Source: Turnera subulata (taxonomy: Eukaryota > Streptophyta > Magnoliopsida > Malpighiales > Passifloraceae). From it: a DNA stretch of 64,000 nucleotides. The number at the start of each line of letters is the position of its first letter. Within the stretch, counting starts at the first letter, position 1. The notes under the pieces were generated by a model that ran no database searches, was not told the origin of the DNA, and saw nothing but the letters and a program-made list of their open reading frames with translations. The stretch spans positions 230,379-294,378 of the forward strand of contig JAKUCV010005600.1 in assembly GCA_028386065.3 (NCBI GenBank), in the 5' to 3' direction. Below, piece after piece: positions 43,901-55,900 of this stretch. The position numbers and the translations under genes were made by a program.

Positions 43901-46900
43901 GGAGGGGTTTGGAGTTAAATGTTGCCAAAAGTCTGGAAAGTCATAATCCTCTAATCACATCCAGAAGATGGACTCACTGAAGAATACGGGTTAAAGAGCC
44001 AAGTTCCCCACTCATGCAATAAATGGAGAGGAGAGTCTGTTATGATTTAGTGTATGCGGGTCACACACTGTGGCACTCCTTGTCATTCAATTAATAGAGT
44101 CGTTAGAGATAGCCGTTGGGTGGAGAAGAAAGCGTTACGCGTGGCATGTTACCATTGGTTTCCTTGTAACAGCCTCCTCTCTTCCTTATATAACCGATTT
44201 GGTTACTGTAACGGCCTCATGAATGAGAATACAATTGACTCACTTCTCTCCTCAGATTCTTTCTGTTTCCTTTCCTCATTTCTCTACTTTCTCTGTCAAT
44301 TCTCTTGATGAACCATAACAACTGGTAGCGGAGCAGTCGATCTGCTGGCCGCATGGTGAATCAGAATCAGAATCGTCTTCTCACGATGGAAGATCAGGTT
44401 CGCTCCCTGGAACAATCTGTTTCAGAGATACACCAATCGGTTGCTTTCGATCGTGAAGCATCAAACGCCAAGTTTGATGTGTTGCTTCAACAGATGCAAA
44501 CTCTTAATGAGGCGATGGCGGCGATGGCAGTCAAGGATTCTCAATCGCGACCGAGAACAGCTGCGGTTGATCTTCAAGAGCCTGGTATCTTACTGACTCC
44601 AGTGACTGATCCAACTCCAGATCCAGTGACAGTCTCTTCTCCGGTTAAAGGTAACAACTCTGATTCACCTATGATGAAATTGGATGATGCGAAGCTTGAT
44701 TCATCAACGACTGTTACTCCAGAAACTACTTCTGCTGATTTTTATCCAAAACTGCCAAAGCTGTTTTTACTTCCTTTTTCTGGTGAAAATCCGAGGGGTT
44801 GGTTGCGTAAGTGTGTCAAATACTTTGAGCTTTACAAGATTCCTGAGCATCGCAAACTGGAAATTGCTACTATGTACCTCGATGGTAAAGCCGATTTATG
44901 GTTTAATGGCTTTCTTGCTGAAAAAACAGTGATAACTTGGAAGGAATTCTCTGATGCCTTATGTGTTAGATTTGGTATGCTTGAATTTTTGGATGTGTTG
45001 GAGGAGTTCAAGCTCCTTAGACAACAGGGTACTGTCTTGGAGTATCAAGAGCAATTTGAAGCTTTGCGGTCAGTGTTGCTGGATATGGGGGCTTCTTTTA
45101 CCGAGCCTGAGTATTTGTCATTTTTATGACGGGGTTGAAAGATGATCTGCGTCCTTGGGTGAAGATTCTCCATCCTTCCACATTAGCTGAAGTTTTCAAA
45201 CAGGCAAAAATCCAAGAATTGTCCCTTCAATCCATGCAGAAGTCAACCAGACCACAACCAAAGCCTCGTTTCAGTCACAATACTGAAGCACCTAATCATC
45301 AAAGGGCATTGGTAGTGCGTCCACCAGATCTATCACGCCAAAATTTGATGGAGCAACGACGGAAAGCAGGGCAGTGTTTCCGTTGTGGAGATAAATACTT
45401 TCCAGGCCACCAGTGTAAAGTTAAATTTGCTCCATTACATTGAAGATGTTGATGGAATTGATGTGTTGGAGATGGACTCTAATAATTTTGAAGTAGGAGA
45501 ATCATCCAATTCAACTACCGCCCTTCCAGAGGATACTCCAGAGCTTCATACACTGTCAAATGGGGCAGGCATTCTTAAGATTGATGGAGATTATCAAGGG
45601 AGGAAGTTGTTGATAATGGCAGATAGTGGGAGTACATTGAGTTATCTTAGCAGTTCTGTTGCTCACGAATTGGGACTCAAGCTAGAACCAGCAATTCCAC
45701 TTTCTGTTACGGTGGCGAATGGTCAGAGAATGATTAGTCATTTCTCTTGCAGGGATTTTAATTGGTCTATGCAGGGTGAGAAATTCTCTGGTGATTTGCG
45801 GATTTTGGATTTAAATAGCTGTGACATGGTCTTAGGTGTGGACTGGCTGTTACCCTTCAGTCCAGTTTCTTTTGACTGGAAGAATTCTAAGCTTGCTCTA
45901 ACTAAAGGGAAGCAAGTGATTACACTCTCTGGCAATATGGAGTTAAGGAATGAATTGCAGCTGATCTCTGTTGAAGCACTTCACCGTAGTTTCAAAGCAG
46001 ACCCAACCAACATTGACATGATGACAGCACAATTCAATCATCTGGAAAATTTGGGTGAGTCTGACCCCATTCCTCCATCTATTGCTTCTCTGTTAGCTGA
46101 GTATCAAACACTATTTTCTATTCCTATTTCTTTACCTCCCACCAGAAACCATGATCACCACATTCCTCTTAAACCAAACACTGAGCCAATCAACTTACGA
46201 CCTTACAGACACTCACATGACCAAAAGACCGAAATTGAAAAACAAATATCAAAAATGTTAGCCTCTTCTGTTATACAACCAAGCCAAAGCCCTTTTGCCT
46301 CACCTGTACTGTTAGTCAAGAAGAAAGACAATTCTTGGCGAATGTGTATAGATTACAGACAATTAAATGACCACACCATCAAAAACAAATTCCCGATCCC
46401 TATTGTCGATGACCTCTTAGATGAGCTAGGGAAAGCCAAATACTTCTCTAAGATTGACTTGCGTTCTGGATATCACCAAATCCGAATGCATCCAGCAGAC
46501 ATCCCAAAAACCGCATTTCGAACCCATCATGGCCATTATGAATTCAAGGTCATGCCCTTTGGCCTTACCAATGCACCAGCAACTTTTCAAACCCCATGAA
46601 CTCTATCTTTGCCCCATTCCTTCGCAAGTTTGTCCTAGTATTCTTTGATGACATACTTGTCTATAATCCTGACCTTCAAACACATGAAACACACCTCAGA
46701 AAAGTTTTCCAGATACTCAGTGACAACCAATTATATGCCAAGCGCTCTAAGTGCTCATTTGCCCAGAGAAAAGTGGAATACTTGGGCCATATAATATCAG
46801 GTGGGGGAGTAGCTACTGATCCAATGAAAACAGAAGCCATGACCTCATGGCCAACTCCAAAAAATGTGAAAGAACTCAGATCATTCTTGGGGTTAACTGG

Positions 46901-49900
46901 ATACTACAGGAAATTTATTCGGAACTATGGAGTTATAAGTAAACCTCTCACAGTGTTAACTAAGAAGGATGGATTCAAATGGGATTCCGCTGCTGAACAG
47001 GCATTTAATGAGTTGAAAGCAGCTATGACATCAGCCCCAGTATTATCTCTACCAGATTTTGATCAGCCCTTTGTGCTAGAAACCGATGCATGTGAGACAG
47101 GTTTTGGAGCTGTTCTAATGCAAAATGGAAAACCACTGGCGTTTTTTAGTAAAGCTTTGAGTCCCAAATTTGCTGGTTTGTCCATCTACGAGAAGGAATT
47201 CCTGGCAATACTGAAGGCAGTGGAGCAATGGAGGCACTATTTGGAAAATGGCGAGTTCATTATTAAAACAGACCATGAGAGTCTGAAATTCTTGTTGGAG
47301 CAGAGAATTCATACCGCCATTCAGAAGAAGGGTTTAACCAAACTCTTGGGTTTAACTTATAAGATTCAATATAGGCGGGGTAAAGAAAATGTTGTGGCAG
47401 ATGCATTATCCAGGAGGCCTATACCAGACAATCCTGGTGCTATTCTTGACTCTGTTGAATTTGCAGCAATTTCAATCATTGTTCCTACCTGGTATACTGA
47501 AGTCATTTAGAGTTATGCCCAAGACCAGGAGCTAAAACAGGTGCTTGAAGCATTCACTGTGCAAAGTTCCACTTCAACTCAATCTTACCCAGATTATTCA
47601 TTGAAAGATGGGGTGTTACGTTACAAAGGAAGATTGGTAATTGGTAGGGATGATCAATTCAGGAAGAGGTTGATTGAGACTATACATGCATCTGCTACTG
47701 GTGGTCATAGTGGAATCATGGCTACCTATCAACGATTGAAAAGGATCTTCTACTGGAAAGGAATGAAGCAAATGGTTAAAGAAGTGGTGGGTGTCTGTGA
47801 TATTTGTTTGAGGAGCAAATCTGAACAAGTTCCATACCCTGGGCTGCTACAACCTTTACCAGTACCATCAAATGTCTGGAGTGATGTTAGTATGGACTTC
47901 ATAGAAAAATTACCCAAATCGAGAGGCAGGGATACAATTCTAGTAGTAATAGACAGGCTAAGTAAGTATGCTCACTTCATAGCCTTGTCACATCCCTTCA
48001 CTGCAACAGATGTAGCTGGTGTGTTCTTTAAAGAAGTTTGCAGGTTACATGGCTTGCCTAAAAGCATAGTTTCTGATCGAGACAAAGTTTTCACTAGTCT
48101 TTTGTGGAGTGAGCTGTTCAAATTACTAAAGGTCAAACTCTGCTTAAGTTCTGCCTATCATCCTCAGTCAGACGGTCAGACAGAACGCCTTAATCGATGT
48201 TTGGAGACTTACTTGAGGTGTTACATAGCTCATAAACCTACACAATGGTTGGAATGGTTACCCTTGGCTGAATGGTGGTACAACACCAACTACCATAACG
48301 CCATTAATATGTCACCCTTTGAAGCACTGCATGGATTTGTACTGCCCCACAATGACATTGATCCTATTATCACACCAGTAGCAGCTGTTGAAGAATGGGT
48401 GCAGGAGAGAGCTCGCACTCTACAATTGCTTAAAGAGCAATTAGAGAAGGCTCGGAGCAGGATGAAGTTTTATGCAGATAATCACCGAACTAAAAGAGAG
48501 TTTGCGGTGGGGGATTTAGTCTATCTTAAGCTCCAACCTTACAGGCAGAGTTCAGTAGCAGTGCGAAGGAATCTGAAGCTCTGTTCTAAGTACTATGGTC
48601 CTTTTAAAATTCTGGAGAAGATTGGTCCTGTTCCTTATAAGTTGGAATTGCCAGCGGGATTCCCTCATTCATCCTGTATTCCATGTATCTCTGTTGAAGT
48701 TGTGTCCTAAACGAGGAGTACAAGTGCAATCGAAATTACCCATGCTCAAAAATGGACGGATTCTAGTAGAACCAGTGGTTGTTCTCGGGCGTAGAATGAT
48801 TCCCAGAAACAATCAAGTAGTAACTCAGATTCTGATTCAATGGTCCAACCTAGCACCTGCAGATGCCACTTGGGAAGACTACACTTTCATTCGCTCTCAG
48901 TTCCCATAGTTTGATGCTTCTGCAAATTGAGTTGCTACTGCAAATTGAGCTGGAGTTGTTCTTGGTGTTGTTCATGTTCAATCATATTTCCTTTCAATTG
49001 TAATGCTTTAATTTTTTGTTTTCATTCAATCCTTGAGACAAGGATTTTAGAAGGGGAGAATAGTTGTTATGATTTAGTGTATGACGGGTCACACACTGTG
49101 GCACTCCTTGTCATTCAATTAATAGAGTCGTTAGAGATAGCCGTTGGGTGGAGAAGGAAGTGTTACGCGTGGCATGTTACCATTGGTTTCCTTGTAACAA
49201 CCTCCTCTCTTCCTTATATAACCGATTTGGTTACTGTAACGGCCTCATGAATGAGAATACAATTGACTCACTTCTCTCCTCAGATTCTTTCTGTTTCCTT
49301 TCCTCATTTCTCTACTTCCTCTCCTTCTCTGTCAATTCTCTTTATGAACCATAACAGAGTCCAAGGAAGAAACTAGGAAAGAAAGGAAATTAGAGCATTG
49401 TACAGGTCAAAAACAACAGATAAGACTTCTGTTGGTCGAATGAAAAGGAGCGGAAGGAGGATGACTAAAACCTTGCTCATGCAAAATGAGATTCTAAAAC
49501 AAAATTTGGCAAAAACGAGAAGCCGAAGGCCAATTAGAATGGGCACCTCTAGGATGCAACATGCAATGAAAATACAAATAATAGGAACACAAAGGAAGTG
49601 CATGTGTATGTACATCAAACGATGAGGGTAGAGAATTTGGTCAAAGAAGAGAGGAACAGTGATAGGTTTGAAAATTCTTTTAACAAATTACAAACTGATA
49701 ATTAATTAGGAGATGCAGGAGATATCATGGAGCCAAAAAGTAACGATAATAAACATAACATTTGTACGACAACTAAAAGAAGGAAAAGACAGAATTTAAA
49801 GAATAAGAGCAAATAGGCAAAAATAGCACGCAAGGTAACTTTTAGTGTCTCAGGATGAAGCGGGGGAAGGAACTACCTGGGTCAAACAAGATTACAATCT

Positions 49901-52900
49901 AAGACTGAAATTGCTAAAGAGAAGCACAGAAGGTGTACATGGCCACAATAATGAAGTGAAAGAAGAAACCAAAGGAGTTGCAGGAGCACTTGCATGGACC
50001 TTAAACTTACAGCAAGATACAAAATCCGGAGATGGACTTGTCAGTCACAATCTTGTATACAAGAATGCAATTTCAGTTATCATCTCAGTAGCCTCCAATA
50101 TGGACTATGGGATCTTATTTCTCCTTCAAAGTATAATAAATAAATGCAGAAAACAAATGAGATGGCTTGATATGAGTTTCATTACCCTCAGTAGTCTATT
50201 ACAAGGGACAAACTGTGCAGGTGCTGTGCAGAACAAAGGGAAGTTTACATGGAGTACATATATATGAAAACAAGATAGGCATGAAAGGGTAGAAGCCACT
50301 GAGAGGATTGTGAGAAGCAACCCTGAATTTTCCATTGGTCACTCACCACAAATTGATTGGCTTTAACTTCTCATTCCACGTTTATGCAAGAAAAGTATAT
50401 TCAAAGTGACATCTCACTATTTCAAACTAAAACATAACCAAGACAAAGCATATACGCCATGAAACAACGATAGGAAAATAGTAGTACAGAATGGACAGAG
50501 ATATCCACAGCAGGAACCTTTTCAATAGGGAGATATCAAGGAAGATGAGATCACAGAAGCAAATCAAGGTTATAGAAGTGCAGTAGATGTAATGCAGCAA
50601 AGGCATTGCACTCTTGACTTCTAACCACATGCCTGGACAATGTAAACTACTACTACCTCCCTGGCATAAGTTAATTCATAAGTTAATCACTATGCCCTAG
50701 CCACACTCTGAAAATGACTTTCAAGTTCTCAGACTTGATAATTTAATGACATTAAAATTCTAAGACCATTCTGAAGTTTAAGTAGTCGCCTCATATGTCT
50801 CATTATCTAGTCTTCTCCTAAAATTTTATCATGCAAGTGGTTTGGTTCATATTATAGTGTTCCGGAGATCAACACACATGCAGGTGGCATGCTTTCTATT
50901 TGTCTGACCTACAAGATCATTCCTCAAGGTATTCAAATTTATTTTCAATACTTGAATTACCTAGAATTAGAAATTGGTAGTAAAAAAGGCGTAATCATTA
51001 TAACTGACATCTGGAAGATAAATGTGATACACTCTATTTTGTCTCAGAAGATAAAAACAAGTTATCTAAGATGCATTCCACACAAAGAACAATCCAGTAT
51101 CAAATAACTACCACAGATGAGCATTAAAAAAGCCAGTCCATTAAGATATTAGGCCATTCTATTCATAATTGACAGCAAGTAGTAGGTATTGAGAAAAAAG
51201 AAAATCTTCAGTACCATGAGGCATAAAACCTTTAAAGAGCTATAGAAATCTTACTTGCAACTGACCACGAATAAGTTCCAGGTTTGATTCCTGAAAAAGG
51301 TAAAAATCAGTCAGCACAGCACGAGAATGCGACAGGATTTCATTTCTTTTTCTCGTCAAAACCTTCAGTTTCTAAATGTAGTAAAGGCTAACTAACAGAA
51401 CATACTTGTTCATGAAGTGCTTCTTTAAGCTGAGAAACCAATGTAAGCCTATTTGCCTCAGCACTTTCCAGCTGCTCAACACACTGCTGGAGGGCAATTT
51501 CTTGCTCTTGTAGCTCAACAACTGATGCAGAACTTTGCTGATTATCTAAGAATTACACAAAATGTGAAAATTAGACTCTCAACTTATATACATAAAACAG
51601 AAAACCATGTTAGAGATAATTGTTATATGACTTGAAGAGAATACACTGACATCAAAGGTCCTGGACAATGCCTGCATAACATATGATGCATGGATTTCAA
51701 TGTAGGGTACCGGTATTGGCACTCGAGTGATTGATATCTGCACTCCCACTGATGAGTGACAAATTGTTGTCACTAAGAATCATAAACTAGCGAGTAAAAG
51801 AATTAGTGGGAGAGCAGATATCAATTTGAGAACTGTAAATAACAGGTCCTTGATCTAAAAATGAGTATAAAGCCTAAACTACACTACAAGTCAACCAAGT
51901 CATGATTCCAGTTACAAGGTCATTATGATCCATTTCCATAAGTGTCATCAATTATTCATATCAAAAACGATGATATCAATTATCTTGTGAAAGACGAGAG
52001 CAAGGTAAGTGATGTACGATAAACTACAATCTGTCACCATCCGTATATCCAATAATACAGCAGTTAACCTCACTTGAAGGGCTTTCTTTCTGGTTATAGG
52101 CTCTCATAAATTGATTTCAAAGTTTATCAAATTTAAAAAAAAAAAAAAAAAAAAGCAAAGGAGATCTTTACTAAGATGTATGAAAAACTTGACTATTAAC
52201 GACCTAGTGAACTCTAAATCGGCAATCATAAGAAAATGTTAGTTAAGGACAATTCATTAGTATAATTTATGGTACCCAAACAGCATAAAGAGAGGAGAGT
52301 TGTTCGTTGCAATAATGAGCCAAAAGATTAAAGTTCACATACGGCATCGGTCAGAAAATACAAAGTAAGATCATGCAAAGCAGATTCTGATAAGCGAATA
52401 ATTTCTTCAACAGCTTCAAGTCTTTCGTAAGGAGGTTCCCTGTTCTACGGAAAGTAGAAAACTTAATTTAAGTTGCTTGTTATAAATAAATAGTTAGCCA
52501 TCTAGTAAGACAAACAACTAATGTCAGAATTATGATTTACTTAAAGGAAAAAGATTACTCCAACAAGTAATGAAAATTCAGGGTGTACTGGAGAACTAAT
52601 GCCTCTGATCACAAAAGTAAAACAAAACCAATTCCTGTTTTGCTACCATACAGACTACAAGCTTCATTGCAAATGAAATTTGAAGCAGAAATCTTGCCTG
52701 CATTTGAAGTTTTTTCAATATCTTGTCTAATTGTGGCCACATGGGATACCACAGTATTACACTTGCTTAAGGAACCTTCTTCATTAGGATGTTCATCAAG
52801 AACAGATTGAAATGCAGTAAGTATCTTTTCTGGTAGACCTCCAACAGCCAGTTTCTGCAGTTAATATTACAAAGAGCAAAAAAGATGTGGATATAAACAC

Positions 52901-55900
52901 AGCTGAAGATGTAGTACCCGACAAAAATGAAAATTAGATAAATTAGACAATGCAAGTACTTACAATCCTCACAGAATGGGCATCCCTTTTTGCAATCTTG
53001 ATTAGATTTGAGTTCTTTCCATTGCTTGCTGGTTGAGCAGGAGGATTCTTACCAAGCAATTCATCTTTAAGACCCTGCCCACGAGAGCCAAAAACTTTCC
53101 TTTCTTCCCATATGTCAACCTGAATATGATGACAGTAATCATTAAAATAGAAACAATCCACTCAAAAAAAGAAAAAAGAAAAAAAGCAAGAATCTTCAGA
53201 TATCCATTTTCATTCACACACCAAAGAACAGTTATGGTAAAGTACTAGTGACAATAATAACACTGATAGTCAATAATGGCAAAGAAACACATAATCATAC
53301 CAACTCCAGTCACATGCCTAAGCAGTCATGTACCGAGTACTGCAATTGCCACACTAAGACACAAAGTTAGGTAGGAATCTCATCTTACCCAACATAACAT
53401 ATGTTCTCGTAACTGAAAACTACTGCAGCAATAGCCCAAAAACTCCTCACACTTGGAGAAATAATTAATCAAACAAGACATAGAAAACACACAAAGAATT
53501 GTCTCTCCAAACATTTAGCATTGTTACCACTTGTCATTATTTTCATGACAATCTGTTGACGGATTTCCACAACCCGCAAATATGTGAAATAGGCAATAAT
53601 CAGGATTTATCAAAAAGTCTCCCACCATAACATTCTTTTCCCTAAACAATAGCACCTGACACAAAAGAAAATTATTTAACCTCAAGGATACCATAGGATA
53701 CAGATTCTTCTCTCTAAATTCCATGATAATCAGGTACAACAAAATTAACTTCATTGACTCAAAACCCTAAACATTTAACCGTAGCGAGTCTACAGTACCT
53801 AGAACTCTCATCTGCTGAAAGTTTAAGCTCCATATGTATTATATGTTCATCATTTCTCAGCTCTCCTTATATGTTTTTGTTTTGGTGCATCTAGGTCTTG
53901 CTTAATTAAGAATCCGGACGGAGGCCCCTTACATTTACAGATACTATATTTAAAAGACAACAAATCACGTACCATCTTATTGGGTAATAGACAAACCACT
54001 GTAAGAGATGGCAACAAAATGAGAGCCCAAGAATCCAATCCAAATGCGAGGCAGGCGATCAGGCACATAATTGAGTTGAAGGGACAGGTTTGAGTTGAGC
54101 TTTTTCTTTTAACTTGAGACAGGTCAGTAATTGATTGAATTGTTTGTGGTCACTCAGATACTCATATCAGAAGTTTCTTTTTTCTTCTTTTTCAAAAGAT
54201 TTTTAACAGATATGAGGTAGTACATGTAAGAATCAGTTCTTTCAAGCAGGGTGACAGGCATATAGAGGAACATGGGTAGTCGGGCAATGGCGTATCTGAC
54301 TCGAACTGATTTACATTCCTAAGCCCATCCTCTCTCTCTCTCTCCTCTTCCAAAAACACCTACTTCAAAATGACCATAAACAGGCAAAGAGTATGAATGG
54401 AACAATAAACGCTTTCTACAATTCAGGCTACAATACCATTGTTCAGAAACCAACATTTATTCAGTTCGGTGCAGTATTCTCCCTTTCATAGTGCAGAAGA
54501 GTCTTGTGGAAGATGACTTTACATACGATATAAGGTGGGGAGCTTGCTTACTCACTTCCATAACTGATGTAACAAGCAAGGAAATGCAGTAGCTTGCTTA
54601 CTTCTGTAACTAGAAAGGAAATATAAAAAATTATTTGTTCCCCACTTTCATCATGTCATCAGCAAGCACGGGGATCGGTAACTTATACATCCATGTTCTA
54701 TCTGCCTCCCGCACCAAATTACCACGTCATCTTACTGTTTAACAAGAACTTGAATAGTAGCCATCATACAGAATGGTCAAAATGGATGATGTCCTAGACA
54801 AATAAAATTGGATTCAAAGGAGATTTGCAGGATACACAACTGTTTCAAAACTTTTAGCATGATAAAGGTGTGAATTCACAATCGTAAAGAATTTGGTAAG
54901 TTCTGCCCTGAATTTGCGCCAGTACAGTTTTTATTTGTAGGATTGAAAATTGAAGACAAACCAAAACACAGGAAACACACAGTAAAACTGAAAGTGCAAA
55001 GACAAGTAAATCCTCCCAAATCACAAACCTCAACAATTAGCAGTATCATTTAACTCATATTTTTTTCCCAGCCGGGAAAAGAAAAGAAAAAAGTGCGGTG
55101 AATAACAACCTAGTCAAAACCATTTCTTAATATACGCTTTTTAAAAAACTCAATGGAAAAGCTCCATTATAGCCATCAGATTCTTACTGTGAAGTGTATT
55201 TTTATTGCTGCATATTGCACGTGATAAGGTGTAAAACTTCAACTCAAATATCAAGGACTTACCAATCTCGTCACTGCTTTCTTCCCATATTCATCACCAC
55301 TGTCATAGACATGCTTAAGTGCTGCAGGAAGAACCTTCCAGAATTCATTCACAAACTCACTGCCCTTTCGCCTACTGGTTTGCAATATGTCATTCGCCAA
55401 ATAAAGGAAAGAGACACGTTGTTCTTTCTGAGATGAGTTGAATAATTTATCCCATGTTTCAACAATCTGTCTTGCCTTCTTCCGGTGAGAAACGCACCAG
55501 CGAGACAAAGCTAATACAATGTTTAAAGAAACGCAAGAGCGCAACTGGGTAGTTATACCAAGAAAAAAAATAGTTCCACAACAGCAGAGACAGACTGGAC
55601 AACAAGAAGTTAAGCAAGGTGTACATCCAGGAACCATCCATGTGTCACAATTTGCCCGACAAGCCCACAAGAATAACTGTATCTAAACCTTCAAACAAGA
55701 GAACAAAGAGCAGAAAATTCATGATAATCAAATTATGCTCAATCAAAAATTATTTTGAAAAAGAGTATTTGGCCAGGTACTAGTAGTGTGACATTCAGTT
55801 ATTCTCCTCCGTGTATTTCCTCATAACGTTTCTGGCTATGTATACATCATGACATCCTTGAGGAGAAGTAAACGGGAGACAACAGTCAAGAACAAACCAC

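Larger units (their letters stand above)
44038..49356 (+). mobile_element. full-length Ty3/Gypsy chromovirus-type retrotransposon in an intron
   Basis: Short LTRs (44038-44320, 49065-49356) start TGTTATG and end CATAACA. The TSD is GAGTC (44033-44037, 49357-49361). Gag, protease, RT, RNase H, integrase and a C-terminal chromodomain follow in Gypsy order on plus. The chromodomain makes it a chromovirus; the 5.3-kb length and short LTRs suggest the Reina type (inferred). The LTRs are about 98% alike (about five substitutions, a 1-nt and a 9-nt indel), so the insertion is fairly young, yet the ORF has several frame breaks. It lies antisense to the host gene in the last intron. Confidence 0.93.

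Noticed and set aside
49362..51254. Several open frames right of the chromovirus-type element (for example 49845-50267).
   Set aside because: They lie in the last intron of the RPRD1-like gene, lack domains and codon bias, and overlap no splice-supported exon.
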